From the NCBI RefSeq assembly GCF_009811755.1, contig NZ_BLIV01000001.1:248001-312000 (forward strand): 64,000 nt of DNA. The letters run 5' to 3'. A program made the translations under genes and the position numbers. Shown here piece by piece: positions 15,959 through 25,454 of the stretch. The notes beneath the pieces were generated by a model. It did not search any database. It saw only the letters and a list, made by a program, of their open reading frames with translations, and was not told the origin of the DNA. Positions within the stretch are counted from its first letter, which is position 1, and each line of letters opens with the position of its first letter. The DNA comes from Roseobacter cerasinus. Lineage in GTDB: Bacteria > Pseudomonadota > Alphaproteobacteria > Rhodobacterales > Rhodobacteraceae.

Positions 15959-17944
15959 ATGAACACGACCCTGCAAGACATCGAAGATCTGCCCGACTAT
16001 GGGATCACACTCTCTGACGGCACCCGCCTCTCTGCCCGCATCTGGCGGCCTGTGGATGCCGCCGAGCATCCCGTTCCCGTGATTCTCGAATACCTGCCTT
16101 ACCGCAGGCGTGACGGCACAGCCGCGCGCGACGCGCTGACCCACCCGTGGTTTGCCGAGCGCGGCTATGCCTGCGTGCGCGTCGACATGCGTGGGACCGG
16201 GGACAGCGACGGGCGGCTGGAAGACGAATACACCACACGGGAACTCTCCGACGCGCTGGAAGTGGTCACCCAACTGGCCGCCGCGCCCTGGTGCAGCGGG
16301 AGCATCGGCATGATGGGGATCGGCTGGGGCGGCTTCAACAGCCTGCAGGTCGCCGCCCGCGCGCCCGAACCGCTGAAGGCGGTGATCACGCTCTGCTCCA
16401 CCGTTGACCGCTTTGCCGACGACATCCACTATAAGGGCGGCTGCCTGCTGAATGAAAACCTGGGCTGGGGTGCCGCCATGTGGTCCTACAGCTCCCGGCC
16501 GCCAGACCCGGCCTTACGCAGCGACTGGCGCGAGATCTGGCTGCAACGGCTTGAACAAGACCCCTTCCTTCCCGGCATTTGGCTGCGCCATCAGCACAGA
16601 GATACCTATTGGCGGCACGGCTCGGTCTGCGAAGACTACGACGCGATCACAGCCAAGGTGCTGGCCATCGGAGGCTGGGGCGACGCTTACAAAAACGCTG
16701 TCCCGCAGCTGGTGCAGGCCCTGCCCGGCGCAAAGGGCATCGTCGGCCCCTGGGCGCAAGATTACCCGCATTTGGCGACACCGGACCCACGCATCGGCTT
16801 CCTGCAAGAGGCGCTCCGCTGGTGGGACCGTTGGCTCAGGGATGAGGGCACGGACGTCGAGGACGACCCCGACTTTCGTGCCTATATGATGGATGCGGTG
16901 CGCCCTGCCCGCTCCTATACAGAACGGCCCGGGCGCTGGGTCGCCGAGGCCGATGGTGCCACGCATCATATTCCGCACCGCACGCTCTATCTCAACCGGC
17001 ACGGGCTCACGGACGGGCGCGGCACGATCACAACCCCGATCTGCTCCCCCCAGGACACCGGCGCAGAGGCGGGCGAATACTGCGCGATCTGGGGCGGCCC
17101 AGACATGCCCGGCGATCAGCGCGAGGATGACGCAAAATCTGCCTGTTTCGACACTGCCCCCGCCGATCAGGACACCGACATCTTCGGCGCACCCAAGGTA
17201 AGACTGCGGCTCAGCAGTGACCAACCTCAGGCCCAGATCGCGGTGCGGCTCTGCGACGTGCACCCCGATGGTGCCTCGACCCGCATCACCTATGGCGCGC
17301 TCAACCTCAGCCACCGCGAAGACCCCGCCGACCCGGCACCCATGCCCACAGACACGCCCATGCCGGTGGAGCTTTGGCTCGACACCATCGCCTACCGCTT
17401 GCCGAAAGGGCACAAACTGCGGCTGTCCGTCTCAACCGCCTACTGGCCGCTGATCTGGCCTGCCCCACAATCCGGCACGATCACGCTGCAGGGGGGCAGC
17501 CTGCATTTGCCCGTGCGCCGCACCGCGCGCCGCGAAGAGGTGAACCTGCCGCCGCCCGAGGCCGCACCACCACCGCAGGCGGAGGCGCTGCGCGCGACGG
17601 GCAACAGCCGCACCCGGGAGGTCGACATGGCAACAGGCATCGTCACGCTCCGCATCAAGGACGACTTTGGCAAGACCCGCGACCTCGATCACGGGCTCAT
17701 CTCCGGCTCGGCGGCGCAGGAGACATGGTCAATCCACCCGGATGATCCCCTGTCCGCCCACGGCGCCTGCCGTTGGACCCAGGAGCTTGAGCGCGACGAC
17801 ATCCGACTGCGCACCGAAGCATCTTGCGAGATGTGGTCAGACGCCACCCATTTCCATCTGAGCGCACGGCTGGAGGCCTATGAGAACGACAGGCTGATCT
17901 ATGAGCGTGATTTGACCGACAGTGTTGCGCGCGACCACATCTAG
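15959..17944 (+). CDS. CocE/NonD-family hydrolase lacking the nucleophile serine
   Basis: 661 residues of the X-Pro dipeptidyl-peptidase S15 type. The alpha/beta-hydrolase core has VILEYLPYRRRD, RVDMRGTGDSDG (oxyanion region), an insertion, and the DxxxxH-type His in the following segment. A C-terminal jelly-roll domain (about 340-560) contains RLSSDQPQAQIAVRLCDVHP. At the nucleophile elbow the sequence is MMGIGWGGFN; related proteins have G-x-S-x-G-G, so Gly122 (codon GGC, 16322-16324) replaces Ser. The ATG at 15959 skips a stretch that lies in the inverted repeat. Confidence 0.85.
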   Translation: MNTTLQDIEDLPDYGITLSDGTRLSARIWRPVDAAEHPVPVILEYLPYRRRDGTAARDALTHPWFAERGYACVRVDMRGTGDSDGRLEDEYTTRELSDALEVVTQLAAAPWCSGSIGMMGIGWGGFNSLQVAARAPEPLKAVITLCSTVDRFADDIHYKGGCLLNENLGWGAAMWSYSSRPPDPALRSDWREIWLQRLEQDPFLPGIWLRHQHRDTYWRHGSVCEDYDAITAKVLAIGGWGDAYKNAVPQLVQALPGAKGIVGPWAQDYPHLATPDPRIGFLQEALRWWDRWLRDEGTDVEDDPDFRAYMMDAVRPARSYTERPGRWVAEADGATHHIPHRTLYLNRHGLTDGRGTITTPICSPQDTGAEAGEYCAIWGGPDMPGDQREDDAKSACFDTAPADQDTDIFGAPKVRLRLSSDQPQAQIAVRLCDVHPDGASTRITYGALNLSHREDPADPAPMPTDTPMPVELWLDTIAYRLPKGHKLRLSVSTAYWPLIWPAPQSGTITLQGGSLHLPVRRTARREEVNLPPPEAAPPPQAEALRATGNSRTREVDMATGIVTLRIKDDFGKTRDLDHGLISGSAAQETWSIHPDDPLSAHGACRWTQELERDDIRLRTEASCEMWSDATHFHLSARLEAYENDRLIYERDLTDSVARDHI

Positions 17945-17989
17945 GGGCTCAGGCCAGCCAAGATAACACGGGCTGCGGTCTTGAAGCCC

Positions 17990-18009
17990 GAGATCCGAGG
18001 TCGGATCTC
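17990..18009. repeat. Short inverted repeat between converging genes
   Basis: GAGATCCGA-GG-TCGGATCTC, a perfect 9-bp inverted repeat with a 2-base spacer, lies between the stops of the hydrolase (17944) and the TPR gene (18095). No T-run follows on either strand, so terminator activity is uncertain. Confidence 0.55.
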
Positions 18010-18094
18010 AAGCGCGACGCCATCGCGACCCATCGAGGACCGGGCAGCGCCAACGGGCGTCAACTGGCGTGGGATCCGCTGGGTTTGGAGTAGG

Positions 18095-19759
18095 TCAGCC
18101 AGAACTCCTGCCGCTGCAAAAGCACGACGCGTAAACGCCCGGGTCCGCGCGGCTCAGCGCAACGTCCAGTTGCGGCTTGATCATTGCCGCCTCTCTCGTC
18201 TGGCCAAGCGCCAGATAACACGCATGCAGACCCTTTAAAGCCCAGACATTGCTGGGGTGGCGGTTTGCGCGGATGCAGGTGTCGTTCAGCCCCAGATCCG
18301 CCTCATAGATCGCAGCCGCCTCCACATGATGGCCCTGCTCCATCAGCAAGGCCCCCAGGGGATGGCGGCTTGGCATCATCCAGGGCCAGGGCTCGTCATA
18401 GGGCAGCGCATCTTCCAGCACGACCGCCTGGCGCAACCGGGCAAAGGCCACGTCGTACTTGCCACGGTGGTATTCGACCTCACCGTTCAGCATCTCGCGG
18501 GCGACCGCGAGAATCTGCGTACAGGGGACAACGTGAATGTATCGACTGTCAGGCACACGCGCCGCCGCTGCCTCAAATGCGCGCCGCGCCTCGTCAGCTT
18601 TGTCGGGCTGTTGCAGGGCGGCATAGGCAATGCCCTTCCCATACCAGTTCAATGCGGTTGTCATCGCGTAGTCCACCGAATGCTCCGGCAGCGGGTCGTC
18701 AATCAGCGCCTGCCAGCGCCCGAAGCGGATCAAGGCATGGGTCTTGATCGACAAATACCCCTCCAACCAATCGGCCATGGGTGGATCCTCGCAGCGCACC
18801 AACGCATCGGGGATGGTTTTCATCATCCCCTCAACCGCCTCCATGGCGGGGCGGAACTGGCCCAGAAACATCGCGCCGTAGAGTTTGAAATGATAGTTGT
18901 GCACCCGGTAGAGCGAGTAGAAATTCATCGCGCCGGCGTGCCGCCAATAGGCCTCATCCGCGAGGATGCCCTTGTGGTTCCAGGTCACCACATCCTGATA
19001 GTGACCGCAAAGCACATCGATATGCGTCGCCATATGCGCCAGATGCCCGGCGGCTGGCACAAGCTCGCGCAGCTCATCCGCATGGCGCAAGGCCACCTCC
19101 GGCACCGGCGACATCTCCATCAAATGGATGTAGAGATGCAGCAGCCCAGGATGACGCTGCGCCCCGCGCGCTGCAACCTTTTGCAACCCATCTTCGAGCA
19201 CCTCGCGGCACTCCAGCGTATCGCTGCCCGGTTCCGGCTGCCCGCTGCGCAGATCCCACATTTGCCAGGGCGTTCGGTTCATCATGGATTCGGCAAAGAG
19301 CGTGGCCACATCCGGATCCTCCGGGAACCGGGCATAGACCTCACGCATCGCCTGCGCATAGGCCGTCGACCAGATGCTCAGATCTGGCGCAGGCTCGTCC
19401 GAAGGGTAGCGGTGCTCCAACGCGAGGATCAGAGCCTGTTCGACCTCTGACGCCGATCCCATGGTCGCCTTGGCGGTCCTGATCGCGGCGCGGGACTTGG
19501 CCAGCATCTTGCGCAGCTGTTCCGGCGTGAACGCCTCCCATGGCCGATTGTAGTTTGGCCCGATGACATAGGCGCGCCCCCAGGAGGCCATTGCGCAGCC
19601 CGGGTCAGCCTCCAGCGCGTTTTGAAAACACACCCCGGCCTCTTCATGGTTGTACCCGAAGACCCAGTTCAAACCCCGATCAAACCAGATCTGTGCCGCC
19701 TCCGACGACGTGGTGACCGGCCGACGATAACGCCCCAGATCAAACGGATAGTCCAACAT
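18095..19759 (-). CDS. Tetratricopeptide-repeat protein of unknown function
   Basis: 554 residues starting MLDYPFDLGRYRRPVTTSSE. TPR-like pairs are recognisable: AAQIWFDRGLNWVFGYNHEEAGVCFQNALEADPG near the N-terminus and, near the C-terminus, MEQGHHVEAAAIYEADLGLN and HPSNVWALKGLHACYLALGQ. The middle contains HATHID- and WNHKGI-type motifs without a family I can name. It is probably a cytoplasmic scaffold or an orphan enzyme-associated TPR protein. The ATG at 19759 has GGGAGGGG eight bases upstream; a longer in-frame reading to 20425 is antisense to radA and is rejected. It is divergent from radA. Confidence 0.75.
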   Translation of the reverse strand: MLDYPFDLGRYRRPVTTSSEAAQIWFDRGLNWVFGYNHEEAGVCFQNALEADPGCAMASWGRAYVIGPNYNRPWEAFTPEQLRKMLAKSRAAIRTAKATMGSASEVEQALILALEHRYPSDEPAPDLSIWSTAYAQAMREVYARFPEDPDVATLFAESMMNRTPWQMWDLRSGQPEPGSDTLECREVLEDGLQKVAARGAQRHPGLLHLYIHLMEMSPVPEVALRHADELRELVPAAGHLAHMATHIDVLCGHYQDVVTWNHKGILADEAYWRHAGAMNFYSLYRVHNYHFKLYGAMFLGQFRPAMEAVEGMMKTIPDALVRCEDPPMADWLEGYLSIKTHALIRFGRWQALIDDPLPEHSVDYAMTTALNWYGKGIAYAALQQPDKADEARRAFEAAAARVPDSRYIHVVPCTQILAVAREMLNGEVEYHRGKYDVAFARLRQAVVLEDALPYDEPWPWMMPSRHPLGALLMEQGHHVEAAAIYEADLGLNDTCIRANRHPSNVWALKGLHACYLALGQTREAAMIKPQLDVALSRADPGVYASCFCSGRSSG

Positions 19760-19889
19760 CACAGCCCCTCCCATGATGTCTGTCTTAGCACGAGGCCCGC
19801 GCATCACGTCAGCACAAAACAATCCCGCGCCAAGAGGTCCCACCTGCAAAAGGGGTTGAGCACATCTGCCCGCTGCGCCACAACGGGAT

Positions 19890-21251
19890 ATGGCCAAATC
19901 CCCCTCCTTTTCCTGCTCCGCCTGCGGCAATGTCACAACCAAATGGGCCGGGCGCTGTGAGGCCTGTGGTGAGTGGAACACCATCTCCGAAGATGCGGGC
20001 ATCTCGAAGGGGCCTGCCAAATCGCTTGGCGCCCGGCGCGGGTCCTCCGTTGTGCTCACCGACCTGTCGACCGAGGAGGCACCACCGCCGCGTACGTGTT
20101 CGGGCATCGAGGAGCTGGACCGCGTCTTGGGCGGCGGCCTTGTGCCCGCCTCTGCCACGTTGGTGGGGGGTGACCCAGGGATTGGCAAATCCACAATCCT
20201 GCTGCAAGCCGCTTCATCTTTTGCGCGCAATGGTCTGAAAACCATATATGTTTCCGGTGAAGAGGCGTCGGCCCAGGTGCGCATGCGCGCGCAGCGCCTG
20301 GGCCTGGCCGACGCACCCGTGAAGCTCGCTGCCGAGACCAACCTGCGCGATATTCTGACCACGTTGGAAGCGGAAAAGCCGCAACTGGCGATCATCGACT
20401 CGATCCAGACCATGTGGGCCGACAATGTCGAGAGCGCGCCCGGCTCTGTCAGCCAGGTTCGCGCTGCCGCTCATGAGCTGACGAGTTTTGCCAAGCGCAA
20501 GGGCATCAGCGTGGTCCTTGTCGGCCATGTCACCAAGGACGGCCAGATCGCGGGCCCCCGGGTGGTCGAACATATGGTCGACACCGTGCTCTATTTCGAG
20601 GGCGAGCGCGGGCATCAGTTCCGCATTCTCAGGGCCGTGAAGAACCGCTTTGGCCCTGCGGATGAGATCGGTGTTTTTGAAATGACAGGCAAAGGCTTAG
20701 CGGAGGTTCCTAATCCATCCGCGCTGTTTCTCAGTGAACGTGGCGAACCATCCCCTGGCTCTGTCGTCTTTGCAGGTGTCGAAGGCACCCGGCCTGTGCT
20801 GCTAGAGTTCCAGGCCCTCGTCGCCCCCTCACCACACGCGCAGGCCCGCCGCACGGTCGTCGGCTGGGATGGTGGGCGCCTGGCGATGATCCTCGCCGTG
20901 CTGGAGGCCCGCTGCGGCATCCCCTTTGCGGGCCTCGATGTCTATCTGAATGTGGCAGGCGGCATGAAGGTCAGCGAACCCGCCGCTGATCTCGCGGTGG
21001 CGGCCGCGCTGCTCTCTGCGCGTGAAGATGCCGCCTTGCCCGCCGACACGGTGGTTTTTGGCGAAATCAGCCTCTCCGGCGCGCTGCGCCCGGCGTCCCA
21101 GACCGAAAACAGGTTGAAAGAGGCGCAAAAACTTGGTTTCACCGCTGCCATCGCACCTTCGGGCGGAAAAACAGCGCGCGGCAGCGGTCTGACCCTCAAC
21201 ACCATGAGCGATCTGACCGGCTTCGTGGGCGAGATATTCGGCGCAGGATAA
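19890..21251 (+). CDS. radA: DNA repair protein RadA
   Basis: 453 residues. The N-terminal C4 zinc finger (CSACGN and CEACGEW) precedes a RecA-like ATPase with Walker A GGDPGIGKST, the RadA-specific KNRFG motif (about residue 250) and a C-terminal Lon-like domain with GLDVYLNVAGGMKV. RadA helps migrate branched intermediates in homologous recombination. The RBS is weak. It is divergent from the TPR gene and followed 28 bases later by cvpA. Confidence 0.96.
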   Translation: MAKSPSFSCSACGNVTTKWAGRCEACGEWNTISEDAGISKGPAKSLGARRGSSVVLTDLSTEEAPPPRTCSGIEELDRVLGGGLVPASATLVGGDPGIGKSTILLQAASSFARNGLKTIYVSGEEASAQVRMRAQRLGLADAPVKLAAETNLRDILTTLEAEKPQLAIIDSIQTMWADNVESAPGSVSQVRAAAHELTSFAKRKGISVVLVGHVTKDGQIAGPRVVEHMVDTVLYFEGERGHQFRILRAVKNRFGPADEIGVFEMTGKGLAEVPNPSALFLSERGEPSPGSVVFAGVEGTRPVLLEFQALVAPSPHAQARRTVVGWDGGRLAMILAVLEARCGIPFAGLDVYLNVAGGMKVSEPAADLAVAAALLSAREDAALPADTVVFGEISLSGALRPASQTENRLKEAQKLGFTAAIAPSGGKTARGSGLTLNTMSDLTGFVGEIFGAG

Positions 21252-21279
21252 GCGCAAAACAAAAAGGCGTTGAGGGACT

Positions 21280-21834
21280 ATGGAAGGCTTTACCATCATT
21301 GACGGCGTGGTGGCGCTTGTCATCATCGTCTCGGCCCTGCTGGCCTACGGGCGCGGGCTGGTCCGCGAGGTCATGGCCATCGTTGGCTGGATTGCCGCCG
21401 CCGTGCTTGGCTTTATCTTTGCCCCGCAAGTTGAGCCGCTCGTGCGCGAAATCCCTGTCGTTGGGGAGTTCATCGCCGATAGTTGCGAGCTATCGATCAT
21501 CGGTGCCTTTGCGCTTGTCTTCGCCGTGGCGCTGATTGTGGTGTCGCTGTTTACCCCACTCTTTGCCTCCGTGGTGCAGCGCTCCGCTCTGGGTGGGATT
21601 GACCAGGGGTTTGGTTTTGTCTTTGGCGTGGCGCGCGGCGTGCTGCTCGTGGCCATCGCCTTCTTCGTCTATGAAACCATCGTCACGGGCGAGACCTACA
21701 CCGTGGTCGATGAAAGCCGCTCTGCAGTGGTGTTCGCGCAAGTGTCCGATCAGATTCAGAACTCCGAACCCGAGCAGGCGCTTGGCTGGATCACCCAGCA
21801 ATACGAGACCCTTGTAGGCAACTGCGGCGCCTGA
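21280..21834 (+). CDS. cvpA: CvpA family membrane protein
   Basis: 184 residues with four hydrophobic helices. GYGRGL-like turn LLAYGRGLVREVMAIVGWIA, FIADSCELSIIGAFAL and ALGGIDQGFGFVFGVARGVL fit the CvpA/colicin V production family, whose molecular function is unclear though mutants affect membrane stress and biofilm. GAGGGA precedes the ATG. The cvpA-purF adjacency is conserved in many bacteria, as seen here. Confidence 0.92.
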   Translation: MEGFTIIDGVVALVIIVSALLAYGRGLVREVMAIVGWIAAAVLGFIFAPQVEPLVREIPVVGEFIADSCELSIIGAFALVFAVALIVVSLFTPLFASVVQRSALGGIDQGFGFVFGVARGVLLVAIAFFVYETIVTGETYTVVDESRSAVVFAQVSDQIQNSEPEQALGWITQQYETLVGNCGA

Positions 21835-21989
21835 CCTTTGGGCACTTCCCGCGTGACGTGTCGGAGGCGTGTTCGGAAGGCGACAATTGTGCCGCAGATC
21901 GTGATAGTTTCGTGACAGCGCGGGCCGGAGCCCCTACATACGGGGTGACATCTCGAACCGGATTCGGAGCTGCCCCGTTGTCCAAGATC

Positions 21990-23462
21990 ATGCCTCCCGC
22001 GCACCCCTTTGACGCGTCTGTCCTTGAAGACGACGACAAGCTGAAAGAGGAGTGCGGCATCTTCGGAGTGATCGGCGTTGGTGACGCGTCGAACTTCGTG
22101 GCGCTTGGCCTGCACGCGCTGCAGCATCGCGGCCAAGAGGCAGGCGGCATCGTCAGCCACGATCCGGAACAAGGCTTCCAGTCCGCGCGGCGTTTTGGCT
22201 ATGTGCGCGACAACTTTACCTCGCAAAAGGTCATGGAAACGCTGCCTGGCCCGCTGGCAATCGGCCATGTACGCTACTCCACCACGGGCTCCAAGGGGCA
22301 GACGGCGATCCGTGATGTGCAGCCGTTCTTTGGCGAGTTTGCCATGGGGGGCGCGGCGATTGCCCACAACGGCAATATCACCAACGCCAACGCCTTGCGT
22401 CGCGAGTTGATCGAGCGCGGCTCGATCTTCCAAAGCTCCTCAGACAGCGAATGCATCATTCATCTGATGGCGCGCAGCCTGCAGCGCACGATCCCCGAGC
22501 GCATGGAAGACGCGCTGCGCCGGGTTGAGGGCGCGTTTTCGGTTGTGGCCATGACCCGCACCAAGCTGATCGGCGTGCGCGACCCGCTGGGCGTGCGCCC
22601 GCTTGTGCTGGGCAAGGTCGGCGATGGCTGGGCGCTAAGCTCCGAGACCTGCGCGCTCGACATCATCGGGGCAGAGTTCATCCGCGAGATCGAACCCGGC
22701 GAGATGGTGGTGATCTCCCAAAACGGGATCGACAGCCAGTTCCCCTTCCGTCCGCAAAAACCCCGGTTCTGCATTTTCGAGCACGTCTATTTCAGCCGCC
22801 CCGACAGCATCCTCGGCGGGCGGTCTGTCTATGAAACACGCGAGTCGATTGGACGCGAGCTGGCCAAGGAATCGCCGGTTGAGGCGGATCTGGTATGCCC
22901 CGTGCCGGATTCTGGTACGCCAGCGGCCATCGGCTATTCGCTGGAATCCGGCATTCCTTACGCCATGGGGATCATCCGAAACCAATACATGGGCCGCACC
23001 TTCATTGAGCCAACGGAGCAGATCCGCAACATGGGCGTGCGCCTCAAGCTCAACGTGAACCGCGCGCTGATCCAAGGCAAACGGGTGATCTTGGTGGACG
23101 ATTCCGTGGTGCGCGGCACCACCAGCCGCAAGATCAAGGAGATGATCCTGGATGCGGGTGCCAAGGAGGTGCATTTCCGCATCGCCTCCCCGCCCACAGC
23201 CTGGCCCTGTTTTTACGGTGTCGACACGCCGCAACGCGAAAAACTGCTGGCCGCAACCATGTCCGAAGAGGAAATGCGCGACCATCTGCAGGTCGACAGC
23301 CTGAAATTCATCTCGCTCGACGGCCTTTACCGGGCCGTGGGCGAGGCCAAGGGGCGCAACGCCAAACAGCCGCAGTATTGCGACGCCTGTTTCTCAGGCG
23401 AATACCCGGTGGAGCCCGCCGACCAGATCGAAAGCGGGTTTGAGATGAAAGCGGCGGAGTAA
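21990..23462 (+). CDS. purF: Amidophosphoribosyltransferase
   Basis: 490 residues catalysing the first step of purine synthesis (PRPP plus glutamine to phosphoribosylamine). The glutaminase nucleophile is the Cys in EECGIFGVIG, preceded by a roughly 21-residue propeptide that is removed in the Bacillus-type enzyme. RHRGQEAGG- and YSTTGSKGQT-type motifs follow. VILVDDSVVRGTTSR is the PRPP loop. Cysteines in CIFEHVYF, PCFYGVD and CDACFSG match those that hold a 4Fe-4S cluster in the B. subtilis enzyme. ATG 21990 is chosen; a GTG at 21858 would add 44 residues without family support. Confidence 0.95.
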   Translation: MPPAHPFDASVLEDDDKLKEECGIFGVIGVGDASNFVALGLHALQHRGQEAGGIVSHDPEQGFQSARRFGYVRDNFTSQKVMETLPGPLAIGHVRYSTTGSKGQTAIRDVQPFFGEFAMGGAAIAHNGNITNANALRRELIERGSIFQSSSDSECIIHLMARSLQRTIPERMEDALRRVEGAFSVVAMTRTKLIGVRDPLGVRPLVLGKVGDGWALSSETCALDIIGAEFIREIEPGEMVVISQNGIDSQFPFRPQKPRFCIFEHVYFSRPDSILGGRSVYETRESIGRELAKESPVEADLVCPVPDSGTPAAIGYSLESGIPYAMGIIRNQYMGRTFIEPTEQIRNMGVRLKLNVNRALIQGKRVILVDDSVVRGTTSRKIKEMILDAGAKEVHFRIASPPTAWPCFYGVDTPQREKLLAATMSEEEMRDHLQVDSLKFISLDGLYRAVGEAKGRNAKQPQYCDACFSGEYPVEPADQIESGFEMKAAE

Positions 23463-23507
23463 TCGCTCTTGTCGGAGGGTGTCAGCAGCTTCGCCGATAC
23501 TCAGCCC

Positions 23508-23912
23508 ATGCCAGACCTGCCCGACGACATTCAGACCCAAGTCAAAAAATGGCCTGCCCCTGCACAAGCCCACTTCACCGCACTGCGCGGGATCGTGCAC
23601 GAGGTTGCACAGCGCGCTGAGATTGGCGGACTGACAGAGACGCTGAAATGGGGTCAGCCCTCCTGGCTGCCAACCCGGCCCCGCATCGGCTCGACCCTTC
23701 GCTGCGACTGGCATGAGACAGCCCCGCAGCGCCTCAGCCTCTATGTGCATTGTCAGACGACGCTGGCTGAGACGATGCGCACGCTCTACCCCGGCGCCTT
23801 TGCTTACGAAGGCAACCGGGCGCTGCATCTCGCGCTCGATGCTCCGCTGCCAGAAGCGACCATCGACCACTGCGCCCTTCTGACGCTCACATACCACCGC
23901 AAGAGCGCTTGA
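23508..23912 (+). CDS. DUF1801 domain protein
   Basis: 134 residues from ATG 23508; an in-frame TTG at 23469 lies 9 bases after GGAG and would add 13 residues, so the start is uncertain. AHFTALRGIVHEVAQRA, ETLKWGQPSW and RLSLYVHCQ follow the DUF1801 (YdhG-like) pattern, a small fold thought to bind a ligand or protein; no activity is established. It sits between purF and an SDR gene on the same strand. Confidence 0.78.
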   Translation: MPDLPDDIQTQVKKWPAPAQAHFTALRGIVHEVAQRAEIGGLTETLKWGQPSWLPTRPRIGSTLRCDWHETAPQRLSLYVHCQTTLAETMRTLYPGAFAYEGNRALHLALDAPLPEATIDHCALLTLTYHRKSA

Positions 23913-23943
23913 CGCCGCGCACAATCCCGCCCATCAGGCGCGC

Positions 23944-24594
23944 ATGACACAAACAACCCTCATCACCGGCGCCTCCCGTGGCCTTGGCTCTGCCCTTGCC
24001 GAAGCGCTCAGCGACACGCATCACATCATCGCCGTCGCCAAGACCACCGGCGCGCTGGAAGAGCTCGACGACCGGATCAAAGCCAAAGGGGGAAGCGCCA
24101 CACTGGCCCCCATGGATATCACCAAACCCGAGGCCATGGCCACGCTCTGCCGCGGTATTTTTGACCGCTGGGGGCAGCTCGACCTCTGGTTGCACACGGC
24201 GATTCATGCCGCCTCGCTCTCCCCGGCCAGTCATATCGACACGAAGGAATTCGCGAAATCTGTCGCCGCCAATGTCACGGCGACAAGCACATTGATCACC
24301 TATGTTGCGCCGCTGCTTGGTCAAAACGGCCAAGCGGTCTTTTTTGATGACCCCTGCGCCGGGCAAAAGTTCTTCGGGGCCTACGGCGCCACCAAGGCAG
24401 CCCAGATCGCGCTGGCAAAAAGCTGGCAGGCGGAAACCACAAAGACCGGGCCAAAGGTGCACATCATAACCCCCGCACCCATGCCCACGGCAACACGCAG
24501 GCGGTTCTATCCGGGCGAAAGTCACAGCACGCTCAGCGACCCACATGACGAGGCCGCCACCATTCTGGCACAGATCGCCCCTTCATCCTTCTAA
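23944..24594 (+). CDS. Short-chain dehydrogenase/reductase
   Basis: 216 residues. The Rossmann motif is TGASRGLG (residues 8-15), the cofactor Asp is in PMDITK and the catalytic pair is in YGATKAAQ (YxxxK). The usual NNAG segment reads HTAIHAA, and no clear catalytic Ser was seen opposite, so activity may be altered. The physiological substrate is not inferable. A dispersed AAATAC repeat begins within the stop codon. Confidence 0.85.
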   Translation: MTQTTLITGASRGLGSALAEALSDTHHIIAVAKTTGALEELDDRIKAKGGSATLAPMDITKPEAMATLCRGIFDRWGQLDLWLHTAIHAASLSPASHIDTKEFAKSVAANVTATSTLITYVAPLLGQNGQAVFFDDPCAGQKFFGAYGATKAAQIALAKSWQAETTKTGPKVHIITPAPMPTATRRRFYPGESHSTLSDPHDEAATILAQIAPSSF

Positions 24595-24613
24595 AAATAC
24601 TCCCGCCGGAGGC
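24593..24613 (+). repeat. Dispersed AAATAyyCCCsCCGGAGGC element, copy 2
   Basis: AAAAATACTCCCGCCGGAGGC starts inside the TAA of the SDR gene and ends about 55 bases before surE. CCGCCGG / CCGGAGG can form a short hairpin. It matches copies 1, 3 and 4. Confidence 0.65.
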
Positions 24614-24668
24614 TCCCACCTTGCCGCTTGCGCAGCCCTCGCCTATCAAGGCGCAAAGGGATCCATCC

Positions 24669-25454
24669 ATGCGCATTCTGATCACCAACGATGACGGCAT
24701 CAACGCTCCCGGGCTTGAGGTACTGCTGGCCATCGCCTCCGAGATTGCAGGCCCCGCCGGCGAAGTCTGGACAGTCGCGCCGGCTTTTGAGCAATCCGGC
24801 GTCGGGCACTGCATCAGCTATACCCACCCCATGATGATCAGCGAGTTTGGCCCCCGCCGGTTTGCCGCAGAAGGCTCCCCCGCCGATTGCGTGCTTGCGG
24901 GCCTGCATGACGTGATGAAAGACAGCCCGCCCGATCTGGTACTCTCCGGCGTGAACCGAGGCAACAATTCGGCGGAAAACACGCTCTACTCCGGCACCAT
25001 CGGCGGCGCGATGGAAGCCGCCCTGCAAGGCCTGCCCGCGATTGCGCTCTCGCAATACTACGGGCCCGGAAACGCACAGGCCGACACCCCCTTTGACGCG
25101 GCCGCCCATTACGGAGCCGATGTTGTGCGCCGCATCCTCGCCCAAACTCCGCAGGAAAACGGCGGCTACCGGCTTTTTTACAATGTGAATTTTCCGCCCG
25201 TTCTGGCCGCTGAGGTCAAGGGTATCCGCCTCTCAACCCAAGGCATGCGCCCCGGCACCGGCTTTTCCACCGAACCGCATACCTCTCCGTCGGGCCGGCG
25301 CTTTCTTTGGATCCGTGGCGGCAATCAGCAGATCGCCACCGCCCCCGGATCAGACGCGGCGGACAATCTCGAAGGCTATGTCTCGGTCACCCCGATGCGC
25401 GCGGACCTCACCGCACATGACATGATGGACCAACTGGCAGGCATCGCCACATGA
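24669..25454 (+). CDS. surE: 5'/3'-nucleotidase SurE
   Basis: 261 residues. [15 protein letters not shown] carries the metal-binding Asp pair, and [20 protein letters not shown] is the SurE signature. It dephosphorylates 5'/3' nucleotides and short polyphosphate in the cytoplasm. AAGGGA precedes the ATG at 24669; a longer in-frame extension is not supported. It overlaps pcm by ATGA. surE-pcm-nlpD is a classical stationary-phase/repair cluster in proteobacteria, usually with rpoS, which is absent here as expected in alphaproteobacteria. Confidence 0.96.
   Translation: MRILITNDDGINAPGLEVLLAIASEIAGPAGEVWTVAPAFEQSGVGHCISYTHPMMISEFGPRRFAAEGSPADCVLAGLHDVMKDSPPDLVLSGVNRGNNSAENTLYSGTIGGAMEAALQGLPAIALSQYYGPGNAQADTPFDAAAHYGADVVRRILAQTPQENGGYRLFYNVNFPPVLAAEVKGIRLSTQGMRPGTGFSTEPHTSPSGRRFLWIRGGNQQIATAPGSDAADNLEGYVSVTPMRADLTAHDMMDQLAGIAT

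Noticed and set aside
17990-18009. Inverted repeat as a terminator
   Set aside because: No T-run follows on either strand; recorded only as a repeat.
19760-20425. N-terminal extension of the TPR gene to 20425
   Set aside because: It is antisense to radA; a good ribosome-binding site and normal N-terminus exist at 19759.
21835-21989. Riboswitch or purine-regulated leader before purF
   Set aside because: No purine-riboswitch-like core or PurR-like site was found; the gap is probably a simple spacer.
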